Assembly: GCA_011620595.1 (NCBI GenBank)
Contig: WOYX01000018.1
Location: 17,744 to 63,414 of the forward strand
Direction: 5' to 3'
DNA length: 45,671 bases
DNA from: Bacteroidales bacterium
GTDB lineage: Bacteria > Bacteroidota > Bacteroidia > Bacteroidales > VadinHA17
In this document: piece by piece, positions 27,385-37,414 of the stretch
How the letters are laid out: each line of letters opens with the position of its first letter
Numbering within the stretch: position 1 is the first letter of the stretch
Position numbers and translations under genes: made by a program
Notes under the pieces: model-generated
What the model saw: the letters and a program-made list of their open reading frames with translations, nothing else
Database searches by the model: none
What the model was told of the DNA's origin: nothing

Positions 27385-30246
27385 TTACTGGTCCAATTGC
27401 GGGTCATATTCCCAGAAGTCATACCATTGATAGATCTGGTGCCCTCCGATATAAATTTTCCCCCCGATTGAAAAGTGGAGTGCAAATGTTCTCGGTGGCG
27501 CCACAACATTGGTTATTGTTTCCCAGGTGTCATCAGCCGGATCAAAGATGTAAAAGCGGTTATTTATATCCGGGTTGGTAGTTCCATAATTCTCGTTGTT
27601 CTGATACCAGTCACCGAATCCGATATACCATTTGTCTTCGTTTATTACGCTTACCTTTGCCCCGTTCTTAAAATCCCATAACAGCCAGTATCCCAATTCG
27701 TCTTCAGAAAGCTCAGTCTCATCCCAGGTGTTTGTCAACGGCTTGTATTCAAGAAGGTACCTCACACCCCCCATCACATATAGGTTTGCCAGGAAAATCA
27801 GTCTCCCATCAATATAAACATGGTTTGAAAACGACACATTGTACGGACAGTCGGCAAGACGTGTCCATTTGTTTGTGGCAGGACTGTATTTCCAGAAATC
27901 CTTGTACCATTGATAGAAATTGGAACTGGCAGCTTTGCCACAACCTGCATATATGACTGAATCATCAGCTATAATGCAAGGATTAACGAAGAAGGTTCCG
28001 GGATAGTCAGCTAATCTGCTAACTGTCATATTATCAGGATTGAACACCTCAAACCCGATTCCGATACTTGTGCCCTTCTGCCCAATCATGTAGCCTTTGC
28101 CTGCAAGAGTGCAGGAGATTGGATTAAGGATTTCAGAGTAAAAGGTTCCCGGAATTCTCGTGAATTCCTTGCTTGAATTATCGAACCTGTATATCTCCTT
28201 TACATATGCTCCGGATTCTCCACCCGTCAGAGCATAGGCTTCCTCCCCAAAATCAAAGGAACAGCCATAGTCAAACAGGAACGGAAGGTCTGCAAGCCTG
28301 TGCCAGGGACCGCTGTGGGTGTACTTAGCCGGACAGGCATGTGTCCTTCCCCCGATAGTGACATTGATTGTGTGCTCTCCGGAAGAAAGTGGCGGAACTT
28401 TTACTCTGATCAGTGATGACGTTGACTCAATCAACTCCGCTCCAACAGATCCGAATGTTACGTCCGGGCTGCCAAAATCGGTACCTGTTATTGTCACTAT
28501 ATCACCTGCCTCTCCTGTAACTGGTGTCACGCCCGTTATATTGAAATCTTTCAACTGAAATTGATCCGGATAGGTACAGGAAGACTCTGCCCAGTCCACT
28601 TGATCCGAATTCCAATATGAGTATTTAACGCTCAGGCTCCATGGCTGGTAGGGTAACCATGGCGGCATTGCAAATTGGATCACTCCCTCAGTCAGCACTG
28701 CGGGAGTAATCTCATATTGACCAAGGTAAAGGAGTGTTCCTGGTCTGAAATTTGCCCCTCTGACTGTAACTGTTTCACCATAAGCAACTATCAGCGGCGT
28801 CACCTCTGTTATGACGTGATTGGTTGCATTGAAGGCCTCACCCGCAGAGACGGTGTATCCATTCAGGCTGACTGTCACTTCACACTCACCGTAAATATCA
28901 CCCGGCACATAACAGGTGATGACGGTGTCATTCGCTGACCGAACCAAAACCTCCTTACCGCCGATCTCCACTGTAGTAATATTTTTCCTGAAATATTTGC
29001 CCCTGATGGTAATGATCTGCCCTACATAACCCTCAAGGGGTTCAATTTCAGATATCTCAGGTCTTTTGAGCGAAAAACTTCCGTCATATTCACAGGTAAA
29101 AGGCTCTGACGTGTATTTAACTGTTGTCACATACTCAGCCAGGTTAGCGGGAACCTTAACGATGAGTAATTCTCGGGAATGGGATATAATCTGTGCCTCC
29201 ATGTCACCAAACATAACCCGGCTGCGCTCTTGCTGCGAATTGAACTTTCCGTAGAGCGTTACTTCAGAACCCCACGTCGCTTCACCGGGAGCGATGGAGT
29301 CAATCACGGGAGGCAGGAGAGTTATGCTCTGCGGGAATGAATAGATGAACGGACCATAAACAACTGATACCGTTGCCGGAGTTGTGCTGAGATGACCAGG
29401 TACCAGGAATGAGACGCTCTCTTCTTCCCTGGTTGCTACCTTGCTTATAACAGATTCGCTCAGTACCATCCCGTCAGAAGACAGACGACCTAAATAATTC
29501 AGGTGATGACCGGTAAATGTTACGGTATCACCCCAGTGCACCTCGGAAGGAGTGAAACCGTATAATTCAGGTATGATAAGCAACAGCTTGTGGGTGGCTG
29601 TGGCCACATTACCGAATATACTTACTGACAAACTGTTTTCTGTTCTGATAACCTCCGGCGACAGAACAAATTTGAGAAGAGTGTCGCTCGAGTAAAAAGG
29701 TAAAAATGTAAGGTCGTCAACTGAAATCCGGTTGGTTGAATTCACATAACTGAATCTCATTCCGGTTATTGTAACTGTATCTCCCCATGCGGCTTCGTAT
29801 GGCTGGAAATCAAGCACTTCGGGTGCCCCGCTGCCAAGGCTCATGAATTGGACTTCGTCCCCGTATACCGTATAATCTCCCGCTTTTACAAAGGCACAGA
29901 CCTCATATGCAATTCCTTCGTCAAGCGCTGTGCGTATCTCAGCCTCATATCTGCCTTTCCCGCTGAATGAACCAAGGTTTATTCTCTCAGCACTTCTTAC
30001 ATCGGGAAGGAAAATAGACCAGGCAAAGCCGTGTTCCGTGATTGGTACTGTGCCCTCATGCGTCACCTCGGCAACAAAAGTGGCACCGTCACCGGTGATG
30101 TTCGTAACCTCCAGCGTCCTGATCCGGGGATATTCCCTTTGTCCCGGCTCATCCTCACAACCCGACAGAATAAGCAGATAGATAACAAGGCTGATCCAAA
30201 CCAAAAGTGCTGACTGGCCCTGACCGTAAGATGACTTCCCTGACAT
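27385..30246 (-). CDS. IPT/TIG-repeat and kelch-propeller lipoprotein (copy B)
   Basis: A 953-residue lipoprotein with lipobox LILSGC (Cys30), followed by EDEPGQREYPRIRTLEVTNIT, nearly matching copy A. Six IPT/TIG domains follow (for example APEVLDFQPYEAAWGDTVTITG and FNITGVTPVTGEAGDIVTITG), then a kelch propeller (about 660-950) with motifs such as KDFWKYSPATNKWTRLADCP. It is first in the operon B-A-DUF3857-DUF3857; the stop is 9 bases before copy A. The pair arose by tandem duplication, since domain order is the same but the sequences have diverged well beyond the N-terminal module. A TATCTTTG -7-like element lies on the minus strand at 30319-30326. Confidence 0.92.
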   Translation of the reverse strand: MSGKSSYGQGQSALLVWISLVIYLLILSGCEDEPGQREYPRIRTLEVTNITGDGATFVAEVTHEGTVPITEHGFAWSIFLPDVRSAERINLGSFSGKGRYEAEIRTALDEGIAYEVCAFVKAGDYTVYGDEVQFMSLGSGAPEVLDFQPYEAAWGDTVTITGMRFSYVNSTNRISVDDLTFLPFYSSDTLLKFVLSPEVIRTENSLSVSIFGNVATATHKLLLIIPELYGFTPSEVHWGDTVTFTGHHLNYLGRLSSDGMVLSESVISKVATREEESVSFLVPGHLSTTPATVSVVYGPFIYSFPQSITLLPPVIDSIAPGEATWGSEVTLYGKFNSQQERSRVMFGDMEAQIISHSRELLIVKVPANLAEYVTTVKYTSEPFTCEYDGSFSLKRPEISEIEPLEGYVGQIITIRGKYFRKNITTVEIGGKEVLVRSANDTVITCYVPGDIYGECEVTVSLNGYTVSAGEAFNATNHVITEVTPLIVAYGETVTVRGANFRPGTLLYLGQYEITPAVLTEGVIQFAMPPWLPYQPWSLSVKYSYWNSDQVDWAESSCTYPDQFQLKDFNITGVTPVTGEAGDIVTITGTDFGSPDVTFGSVGAELIESTSSLIRVKVPPLSSGEHTINVTIGGRTHACPAKYTHSGPWHRLADLPFLFDYGCSFDFGEEAYALTGGESGAYVKEIYRFDNSSKEFTRIPGTFYSEILNPISCTLAGKGYMIGQKGTSIGIGFEVFNPDNMTVSRLADYPGTFFVNPCIIADDSVIYAGCGKAASSNFYQWYKDFWKYSPATNKWTRLADCPYNVSFSNHVYIDGRLIFLANLYVMGGVRYLLEYKPLTNTWDETELSEDELGYWLLWDFKNGAKVSVINEDKWYIGFGDWYQNNENYGTTNPDINNRFYIFDPADDTWETITNVVAPPRTFALHFSIGGKIYIGGHQIYQWYDFWEYDPQLDQ

Positions 30247-30318
30247 TAAAACTAAATTACAGACACTGGTAAATATAATGACTTTTTCTGATTAGAAATA
30301 TAAATAATAACATCTTTC

Positions 30319-30326
30319 CAAAGATA
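30319..30326 (-). promoter_or_regulatory. -7-like element for the TIG/kelch-transglutaminase operon
   Basis: Plus-strand CAAAGATA reads TATCTTTG on the minus strand, matching TAnnTTTG, about 72 bases before the copy B start. It is the only full match in the divergent gap 30247-30376; no -33 element at standard spacing. Confidence 0.35.
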
Positions 30327-30376
30327 CAGGTTTAGAAGAAATTCATTAAGTTAGGGCTGTTCAATTCTGCATAACA

Positions 30377-31609
30377 ATGAAACGGTATCTGCTGACAATC
30401 ATCCTGATAGCCATAATCTGCAGCGCTGCAACTGCACAGTCCGAATTAATGAACGGCTATATCATTAAAAATGATGGCAGTTACACATACGGACAGGTGA
30501 GATATATTGACAAAGGCTATACGGCAAAAGAGTGTCTCTTCAGGTGGTTTGACATCTCAAGGGAATATACCTTCATGCCGGGAGATATTGAGGCCTTTGG
30601 CTTTGCCCACGGCATGAGGTTCAAAACAGTTGCTACACGGGAAGGAAAGATATTCATGGCCTGCCTTACCGACGGCGACCTCGACCTTCTATATGACGGC
30701 TCAAGGCTATATCTCGACGGTATGGGCCTTGCCATGGTGCCGCTGGGTAATGACGCCGGAAGTGTCAACTTTGAAGGGAATATGCTAAGCTACAATGGCT
30801 TCAGGGACCTGATAGATAAACTCCCGGATCCGGAAAACAAATTTACCCCGCCGGCAGATATCTCCCTGAGACCCGAAAAGATGTCGGAGGTGATAGCCTC
30901 ATACAACCAGAGCCGTGGCTTCGAAACATCAACATTCGCCATGAACAACCCCTCCGGAGTGTACGAGGAGATGAAGAACCTGGGGGCCTACATGTCAAAT
31001 TACGGAATACTTGCCGGAATGATTGCATCGAGGTATTACTCCATAGAGTCTCAATCCACGGGTTCGGAATTCATTCCGGAAATGGATTTCTTTGAGATGA
31101 CTCCCATGATCGGCTTATGGTACAACCGTCCGCTGACAAGAAGGTCAGACCTTTTCTCACTGCAGGGGGAGATCATGGCATTCAGGACCAATGTATACAT
31201 CTATGATGAGACCGTCACTTATACCGGAACCACAAGAAGCGATATCTATCTTTCCTATACTGGCATAAAAGTACCCCTCTTCCTGAAGGTCAGTTTCACG
31301 GCAGGAACCTTTAAGCCATTTATCAACATCGGCGGATTCGGGATGATCAATCTTGGTGCAAAATGTTCAAGAGAGGGAGAAATCGAAAGTACAGACCACG
31401 TCGTCAGGCCATTCACAAACACCTCACTGCTGCTTAACAAATCCATATTCGGAACCCTGGCAGGTGCCGGTATCAAAAAAGAGCTTAATCCCAGGCAGAG
31501 CATATCTGTTGAATTCAGGGCCGATTTTGGGACCGGTATCTACGACAATAAGAGTATTAAACAGCAGACTCTCAATTTCAGTATAGTAGCCGGCATTGAT
31601 TTTCGCTGA
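30377..31609 (+). CDS. Outer membrane beta-barrel protein, function unknown
   Basis: A 410-residue protein with a signal peptide (MKRYLLTIILIAIICSAATAQ). An N-terminal domain (about 22-150) begins GYIIKNDGSYTYGQVRY; a linker leads to a C-terminal half of alternating amphipathic strands (PMIGLWYNRPL, SYTGIKVPLFLKVSF, FKPFINIGGFGMI) ending NFSIVAGIDFR, typical of small outer-membrane barrels that finish with an aromatic residue near the C-terminus. It is divergent from the TIG/kelch operon and may be functionally linked to it, though that is only positional. It converges with the glutamine synthetase-family gene, with 24 bases between their ends. Confidence 0.85.
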   Translation: MKRYLLTIILIAIICSAATAQSELMNGYIIKNDGSYTYGQVRYIDKGYTAKECLFRWFDISREYTFMPGDIEAFGFAHGMRFKTVATREGKIFMACLTDGDLDLLYDGSRLYLDGMGLAMVPLGNDAGSVNFEGNMLSYNGFRDLIDKLPDPENKFTPPADISLRPEKMSEVIASYNQSRGFETSTFAMNNPSGVYEEMKNLGAYMSNYGILAGMIASRYYSIESQSTGSEFIPEMDFFEMTPMIGLWYNRPLTRRSDLFSLQGEIMAFRTNVYIYDETVTYTGTTRSDIYLSYTGIKVPLFLKVSFTAGTFKPFINIGGFGMINLGAKCSREGEIESTDHVVRPFTNTSLLLNKSIFGTLAGAGIKKELNPRQSISVEFRADFGTGIYDNKSIKQQTLNFSIVAGIDFR

Positions 31610-31633
31610 CCGGTGCAGCCTGAACATCCCGGG

Positions 31634-33139
31634 TTACCCGCAATGAATATGCTGCTTTACAAGCGCCGCGATTGCTTCGTTGTTGCCGTAGAGCTCCTCG
31701 CTGAGCTTCTTGTCATTGTACGACTTCAGCTTCGCCGCCAGGTTGTCAATCACCCCTGCAGGGAAGATGCCGTCCTTCTCAAAATGGTGACGGAGACTCA
31801 GCAGCGCCTCCGCGGAGTCCCAGCATGATGCCGGAAGAGAATCAAGCTTCCTGGCAGCTGCCTTATCGTTCTCCTTGAAGATATTGTAGTCGACATAGAG
31901 CTCCTCCGCCATCTCCAGCGCACCCGGCATCTCGAGACCGTGCTGTATGGCCACGGCTATCCCCGCCATCAGGAGGTACATATCGGCCGAGCCGTCCGGC
32001 GACCGGAGCTCAACCGTCTGTCGCGATATCTCGTCGGCACTGCCTGAAGGCTCTGCAGGATTGGCATCATGGATCATCTGCGAGGCACCCAGCCACCCGA
32101 GCGGCACCCTCACGAGAACCGACCTGTTGCGGTCACCCCAGCATATGTTGGTGGGAGCCTCCTGGTGCGGCACCAGCCTCAGATATGAGGTGGGAATAGT
32201 ATTGCCGAAGGCCGTCAGACCCTTGCTCAGGTCAAGTATCCCTGCTATCATCTTACGTGCGGTATCGCTGAGCCTGCCTTTCTCAATCATCATATTGCGA
32301 CCCTCCTTCTCAAGCATCATGTGTATGTGCATCCCCGATCCTGCCTTGCCGACTGTGATCTTGGGGGCAAAACTCACCTCAACTCCGTACTTGTAACCCA
32401 GCATACGCAATATCCACTTGGCGATGAGCATCTGCTCAACAGCCTCATCAAGAGGTACATGCAGGAACTCGATCTCATGCTGCTCATAGTCGTCGCCATC
32501 CTTCGAGAAGCTGCCCACCTCCGAGTGGCCGTACTTGATGTGACAGCCGGCCCTGGCACACAGCTCCAGCGCCTCGACACGCAGGTCCTCGAACTTGGCA
32601 AAGGGCTTTGACTGATGATATCCCTTCTGGTCAAAGAGGGGATAGAGCTGGTCACTGGCCGACCTGACGTAGTACTCCAGCTCTCCCAGGGCCTTGATGG
32701 TATAACCGGTAGACCCGGTGAACCGCCTTATCGCCTTCCGCAGGATGTACTCCGGTGAACTCTCCAGAGGCTTACCCTCGGAATTGTAAAACGAACAGAG
32801 GATCTCGAGGGTCGGACTCTCAGTGAAGGGATTGACAAATGCGGTGCGGTAACGCGGCATGACATAGAGATCGCTTGACCCTGCCTCAATGAAGGCAAAG
32901 AGGCTGGAGCCGTCGACACGCTCGCCGGCGGTGAGGATGGAAGACAGGTGCTCACGGCTGTAGGGCACGAAATTCAGTGTCTTGAGCTTGCCGTCACCGG
33001 CAGCATACCTGAAGTTGACCATCCTGATGCCCTTGGCCTCTATAAACCTGATTATGTCGTCTGAGGTGAACTGGCCTGCCGGCTTTCTCAGGAACTGCAC
33101 GAGCTCATTGCGGCTCATAAGTATGTCGTTGCTCATCAT
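31634..33139 (-). CDS. Glutamine synthetase family protein (type I-like)
   Basis: A 501-residue member of the GS family, which ligates ammonia to glutamate using ATP. The beta-grasp region (about 35-130) is followed by the catalytic barrel with ELEYYVRS (metal-binding Glu), GSGMHIHMML, RLVPHQEAPTNICWGDRNRSVLVRVPL (ATP/glutamate site) and VELRSPDGSADMYLLMAGI. The E. coli-type adenylylation tyrosine motif NLYDLPPE is not seen in the C-terminal part. Length and sequence fit a Bacteroidota GSI-like subgroup; some subgroup members act on other amines or substrates, so true glutamine synthesis is likely but not certain, and I give no symbol. Three start codons (33139, 33136, 33118) are possible. 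It is monocistronic, with a TAGATTTG -7 element 22 bases upstream. Confidence 0.9.
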   Translation of the reverse strand: MMSNDILMSRNELVQFLRKPAGQFTSDDIIRFIEAKGIRMVNFRYAAGDGKLKTLNFVPYSREHLSSILTAGERVDGSSLFAFIEAGSSDLYVMPRYRTAFVNPFTESPTLEILCSFYNSEGKPLESSPEYILRKAIRRFTGSTGYTIKALGELEYYVRSASDQLYPLFDQKGYHQSKPFAKFEDLRVEALELCARAGCHIKYGHSEVGSFSKDGDDYEQHEIEFLHVPLDEAVEQMLIAKWILRMLGYKYGVEVSFAPKITVGKAGSGMHIHMMLEKEGRNMMIEKGRLSDTARKMIAGILDLSKGLTAFGNTIPTSYLRLVPHQEAPTNICWGDRNRSVLVRVPLGWLGASQMIHDANPAEPSGSADEISRQTVELRSPDGSADMYLLMAGIAVAIQHGLEMPGALEMAEELYVDYNIFKENDKAAARKLDSLPASCWDSAEALLSLRHHFEKDGIFPAGVIDNLAAKLKSYNDKKLSEELYGNNEAIAALVKQHIHCG

Positions 33140-33160
33140 TTGCTGATTTTAAACGCAGGG

Positions 33161-33168
33161 CAAATCTA
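33161..33168 (-). promoter_or_regulatory. -7 promoter element of the glutamine synthetase-family gene (TAGATTTG)
   Basis: Plus-strand CAAATCTA reads TAGATTTG on the minus strand, a full TAnnTTTG match 22 bases before the start at 33139. A TTTTTTG run lies 14 bases further upstream, closer than the usual spacing. Confidence 0.45.
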
Positions 33169-33252
33169 AAAATTTATGGATACAAAAAACCACACCTTCG
33201 TCATTATTGAAACTGCTGACCATGCTGGTGACCTTTGTTAACGATTTTTTTC

Positions 33253-33260
33253 TATTTTTG
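33253..33260 (+). promoter_or_regulatory. -7 promoter element of the lipoprotein gene (TATTTTTG)
   Basis: TATTTTTG matches TAnnTTTG and lies 20 bases before the chosen ATG at 33280, supporting that start over the upstream frame from 33235, which would begin upstream of the promoter element. A TTTG at 33234-33237 lies 15 bases upstream. Confidence 0.45.
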
Positions 33261-33279
33261 GTACGCCTTTGGCAACCGC

Positions 33280-34587
33280 ATGAAACGTATCCTGTTCATA
33301 TCCGCAGCTCTCACCCTCTTTGCATGCAACTCCTGCAACAGGGAGAAGGGCATCACCTGGTTCACGGAGGAGAAAGCGGCAGGTTACTTTGAACAGGTTG
33401 AGGAAAAATGCCTCGAAGATGACGGCAGCCTCTGGGGCGAAAACCTCTACGGACCCGTCATGTATGTCGATAATCTCAACAGGGCCATCTATGCCAATGC
33501 TCCCGACAAAGAGGGTAACCTGAAGGCCAGGGACGGCATCTTCACCGGCGTGCTGCCCCGGGAACGGATAATCACCACCAATGTGATTGATTTCGGGGGA
33601 ATGAAATATGCCATGGTGCCCATTCCCGACACGGAAGACAGCTACAGGATCACAACACGCACTGTCCACAGCCTTTTCCATTGCTTCCAGGAGCGGAACG
33701 GACTGAAACCCTCCTATTTCAGCACCAGGCACCTCAACGACAGGAATGCAAGGCTATACCTGAAGCTCGAGTGGAAGGCACTGATATATGCCATTAACTC
33801 ATCCGGTGAGACTCGCAACCAGGCCATTCGCGACGCACTGGTCTTCCGCGGCGCCAGGCGCGAGCTCTTTCCCGATGCCATCACCGATGAGAATAAATTC
33901 GAAAACTACGAGGGACTAACCACCTTCACATATATAAAACTGTGCACCTCCGGTCCCGATGAGATGAAGACAAGAATCCTCGAATACCTCGACAGGATCT
34001 ATCAGAACAGCTCTTACGCCTGGGGTTACGGCTTCGTTCATGGAGCCCTCTATGCCTATCTGCTTGACGATAAAGAATTTGACTTCAAACAGATACAAGT
34101 TTCCGACTTCGATCTGGGAAGCGCCGCCCTGGAGGCTTACGGCGTAACACTGCCGGAGGTGTGCCGCGATGTGGCCGGATCACTGGCCTTAAGCTACGAC
34201 ATTCAGGCTATCAGGGCGGAGGAGAGTGCGAGGCAGGAGATGATCAACGAGAACACCCGCCGGATAGTGACCACCTTCATGGAGAGACCGGTGGTGACTC
34301 TTACCATGGAGAGCCCGAACTTCAGCTTCGAGCCGGAGGATATCAACTTCCTCGACACCCTGGGCACCCTCTACGAACGACTAAGGGTTTCTGACAACTG
34401 GGGGAAACTGGCTGTGGATAAGGATGGTGCCCTGCTGACTAACGACCTCCACATACTGCGGCTTAGCGCCAGGAACCTGAAACTGGAAAGAAATCATTTA
34501 ATCGGTGACGGCTGGCACCTGGTACTCAACGACGGATGGCAGGCGGTGACCGATGGCAACGGCGGATATGCGGTCACCAGACAGTAA
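33280..34587 (+). CDS. Lipoprotein of unknown function with an HSLFH motif
   Basis: A 435-residue predicted lipoprotein (MKRILFISAALTLFAC; a second Cys follows three residues on). I do not recognise a named family. Near residue 130 is TVHSLFHCFQERNGL, followed about 30 residues later by LYLKLEWKALIYAI; this layout resembles the HExxH helix and downstream Glu helix of gluzincin metallopeptidases, with the catalytic Glu replaced by Ser. The middle part is helical; the C-terminal 100 residues are beta-rich and include NLKLERNHLIGDGWHLVLNDGW. Possible roles are an inactivated peptidase-like or binding protein (inference). It ends 14 bases from the convergent valS stop. Confidence 0.82.
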   Translation: MKRILFISAALTLFACNSCNREKGITWFTEEKAAGYFEQVEEKCLEDDGSLWGENLYGPVMYVDNLNRAIYANAPDKEGNLKARDGIFTGVLPRERIITTNVIDFGGMKYAMVPIPDTEDSYRITTRTVHSLFHCFQERNGLKPSYFSTRHLNDRNARLYLKLEWKALIYAINSSGETRNQAIRDALVFRGARRELFPDAITDENKFENYEGLTTFTYIKLCTSGPDEMKTRILEYLDRIYQNSSYAWGYGFVHGALYAYLLDDKEFDFKQIQVSDFDLGSAALEAYGVTLPEVCRDVAGSLALSYDIQAIRAEESARQEMINENTRRIVTTFMERPVVTLTMESPNFSFEPEDINFLDTLGTLYERLRVSDNWGKLAVDKDGALLTNDLHILRLSARNLKLERNHLIGDGWHLVLNDGWQAVTDGNGGYAVTRQ

Positions 34588-34601
34588 ACCCCCAATCAGC
34601 C

Positions 34602-37229
34602 TCACTTTTGCAGATGGGCAATACTATCTTTCAGAGTGGCAATCCTTGCACGCGCATCAGCCTCCTTCTTCCTCTCATGCTTAATGACAGCCTCGGGAGC
34701 GTTGGCGACGAACTTCTCATTTGAGAGCTTCTTCAGCACGGTGGCAAGAAAACCTTCGGTATATCTCAGCTCCTCCTCCATCTTCCTGATCTCCTCCTCA
34801 TGGTCAACGCCCTCACCGATGGGTATGAAGAACTCCGAGGTATGTATCCTGAACGAGACGGCTCCTTCCACCTTACCCTCCACAACCCTGATCTCAGAGA
34901 GGTTGCACATGCGGATGATCACCGGGTCGAACTCGCTTCCCGTAGCACCGGGGGCAGCACAGAGGATCAGCGGCTCGCGCAACGCGATGTTCCTCTCCTT
35001 CCTTATGGTCCGTACTGCCTTAACTATCTCACGCGCGGTGTCAAAGCGCGTAAGCATCCCTGCCTCGTAGGGTGCGGGAAGAGGCATCTGCTCTATCATG
35101 ATACTGTTGCCGTCAGGCCTCTCCTCCAGCCTCTGCCATACCTCCTCGGTAATGAAAGGCATGAAGGGATGGAGTATCTTCATCATTGTCCCGAATATTT
35201 CCAGGGTTTGCCTGTGTGTGGTGCCGTCCATGGGCTTGCCGTAGGCGGGCTTGATGATCTCCAGGTACCATCCCGAAAAATCATCCCAGAAGAGCTTGTA
35301 AGCCTGCATCAGCGCATCTGAGATGCGGTAACGGACAAAACTGTCGTCTATGTCGGCAAGCACTTTATCGACAGTACTGCGCATCCAGGTCACGGCTGCC
35401 TTCGACGCCGCCGGCTGCTCCAGCGTATCATCGGTGGTCATCGTCTTCACCAGCCGGAAGGCATTCCATATCTTGTTGGCAAAGTTGCGCCCCTGCTCGG
35501 GAAGACTGTCATCATAGAGCAGGTCATTGCCCGCGGGGGAGCAGAGCAGCATACCCACCCTCACGCCGTCGGCGCCGTACTTCTCCATCAGCCCGATGGG
35601 ATCGGGGGAGTTGCCCAGCGACTTCGACATCTTGCGCTTCTGCTTATCCCTGACGAGACCCGTGAGATAAACGTCATAGAAGGGCTCCCTGCCGCGGTAC
35701 TCATAACCTGCAATAATCATGCGTGCCACCCAGAAGAAGAGTATCTCCGGGGCAGTGACGAGCACATTGGAGGGATAGTAGTATTGTATCTCGTCATTGT
35801 CAGGGTCAAGGATGCCGTTAAAGCAGGTGATGGGCCAGAGCCACGATGAGAACCAGGTGTCGAGCACATCCTCATCCTGCCGCAGGTCGCCCGCCTGCAG
35901 GTCGTCCCTGCCGCTTGCCTTGCGCGCCAATGCGACTGCCTCCTCCTCTGTCTCCGCAACAACGAATTCATTGTTGTTGTAATACCAGGCCGGTATGCGC
36001 TGTCCCCACCACAGCTGCCTGCTGATGCACCAGTCGCGGACGTTCTCCATCCAGTGTCTGTAGACGTTTTTGTACTTGTCGGGAAAGAGCCTGATGGTCT
36101 CATCCATCACCGCCTTCAGTGCAGGCTTCGAGATATCCTCCATGCGCAGGAACCACTGCAGCGAGAGCTTGGGTTCTATAACGGCATGGGTGCGCTCCGA
36201 ACGGCCGATTTTGTTTATGTAATCCTCCACCTTCACCAGCGCCCCGGTGCGACGCAGCTCCTCCTCGGCCAGCTTCCTGGCTTCAAAGCGGTCGACACCG
36301 ACGAAGAGTCCTGCCACCTCACTGATGGTGCCATTGTCGTTGAAGATGTCAATGCTCTCGAGGTTGTGCTTCACCCCTATCTCGTAGTCGTTGATGTCAT
36401 GCGCGGGGGTGATCTTCAGGCAACCGGTGCCGAACTCACTGTCGACATAATCGTCAAAGATGAAAGGCACCTCCCTGCCGGTCATCGGGACTATCACCTT
36501 CCTGCCCTTCATGCGGGCGTACCGCTCATCCGACGGGTTGGCGCAGACGGCCGTGTCGCCCGGGATGGTCTCGGGACGGGTGGTGGCGATCATGATGTAA
36601 TCGTCGTCGCCGACGATCTTATAACGTACATAGTAGAGCTTCGACTGCTCCTCGGTGTAGACAACCTCTTCGTCCGAGACGGCCGTGAGGGCCTGCGGAT
36701 CCCAGTTGACCATGCGGATGCCGCGGTAGATGAGACCCTTGTTGTAGAGGTCGATAAAGACCTTGATGACCGACCTGTACCGCTTGTCGTCCATGGTGAA
36801 GAGCGTGCGCTCCCAGTCGCACGATGCCCCAAGCCTCTTGAGCTGCTCGAGGATGATGCCGCCGTGCTTATGTGTCCACTCCCATGCGTGATCCAGAAAC
36901 TGCTCCCTGGTAAGCGACCTCTTCTCTATCCCTTCACTGCGCAGCTTGGCCACCACCTTGGCCTCAGTGGCTATGCTGGCATGGTCGGTGCCCGGTACCC
37001 AGCAGGCATTGAAACCCAGCATGCGGGCACGCCTGATGAGTACATCCTGGGTAGTGTTGTTGAGCATGTGACCCATGTGCAGCACACCTGTGACATTGGG
37101 CGGCGGGATGATGATGGTGTACGGCTTCCTGTCATCAGGGACACTATGGAAGAAACCCTTCTCCATCCAGTAACTGTACCACCTGTTCTCCGCCGCTGCG
37201 GGCTCATATTTTGAAGGAATGTCGGTCAT
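34602..37229 (-). CDS. valS: Valyl-tRNA synthetase
   Basis: Class I aminoacyl-tRNA synthetase charging tRNA-Val. The Rossmann domain has [18 protein letters not shown] (HIGH-type motif HMGH), an editing (CP1) domain with [13 protein letters not shown], the [12 protein letters not shown] (KMSKS) loop, the anticodon-binding helical domain and a C-terminal coiled coil ([18 protein letters not shown] onward) that binds tRNA. About 875 residues, normal for ValS. I start at the ATG at 37229 ([10 protein letters not shown]); the frame extends 8 codons to a GTG that overlaps the likely -7 element. Confidence 0.98.
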   Translation of the reverse strand: MTDIPSKYEPAAAENRWYSYWMEKGFFHSVPDDRKPYTIIIPPPNVTGVLHMGHMLNNTTQDVLIRRARMLGFNACWVPGTDHASIATEAKVVAKLRSEGIEKRSLTREQFLDHAWEWTHKHGGIILEQLKRLGASCDWERTLFTMDDKRYRSVIKVFIDLYNKGLIYRGIRMVNWDPQALTAVSDEEVVYTEEQSKLYYVRYKIVGDDDYIMIATTRPETIPGDTAVCANPSDERYARMKGRKVIVPMTGREVPFIFDDYVDSEFGTGCLKITPAHDINDYEIGVKHNLESIDIFNDNGTISEVAGLFVGVDRFEARKLAEEELRRTGALVKVEDYINKIGRSERTHAVIEPKLSLQWFLRMEDISKPALKAVMDETIRLFPDKYKNVYRHWMENVRDWCISRQLWWGQRIPAWYYNNNEFVVAETEEEAVALARKASGRDDLQAGDLRQDEDVLDTWFSSWLWPITCFNGILDPDNDEIQYYYPSNVLVTAPEILFFWVARMIIAGYEYRGREPFYDVYLTGLVRDKQKRKMSKSLGNSPDPIGLMEKYGADGVRVGMLLCSPAGNDLLYDDSLPEQGRNFANKIWNAFRLVKTMTTDDTLEQPAASKAAVTWMRSTVDKVLADIDDSFVRYRISDALMQAYKLFWDDFSGWYLEIIKPAYGKPMDGTTHRQTLEIFGTMMKILHPFMPFITEEVWQRLEERPDGNSIMIEQMPLPAPYEAGMLTRFDTAREIVKAVRTIRKERNIALREPLILCAAPGATGSEFDPVIIRMCNLSEIRVVEGKVEGAVSFRIHTSEFFIPIGEGVDHEEEIRKMEEELRYTEGFLATVLKKLSNEKFVANAPEAVIKHERKKEADARARIATLKDSIAHLQK

Positions 37230-37252
37230 GGGATTTGCGATATATAAGCGCA

Positions 37253-37260
37253 CAAAATTA
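37253..37260 (-). promoter_or_regulatory. -7 promoter element of valS (TAATTTTG)
   Basis: Plus-strand CAAAATTA reads TAATTTTG on the minus strand, a TAnnTTTG match 24 bases before the valS ATG at 37229. It overlaps the alternative GTG start at 37253, arguing for the ATG. Confidence 0.45.
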
Positions 37261-37320
37261 ATATTTTGTAGCCATTCCGGAAAAAGGAAATGGTCTTATC
37301 CTGAAAAACATCTCTGATCA

Positions 37321-37342
37321 CCAACGGAAGAAAGTTGGTGGT
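37321..37342. other. Inverted repeat between valS and the aminotransferase gene
   Basis: CACCAAC (37321-37327) and GTTGGTG (37336-37342) form a perfect 7-bp stem around an 8-base loop in the divergent gap, upstream of both -7 elements. It could be an operator or an RNA hairpin; no T-run or ORF accompanies it, and nothing else is recognised in the 231-base gap. Confidence 0.35.
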
Positions 37343-37414
37343 GAAATTTCTGCTTGTTACCCGATAGTCAGATAGCCTATGCCGAAAATCATGGTTATTC
37401 ATACTGAATTTAAA

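Noticed and set aside
36054-37214. 386-codon plus-strand open frame
   Set aside because: Lies wholly antisense to valS, has no recognisable motif and looks like a shadow of the high-GC coding frame.
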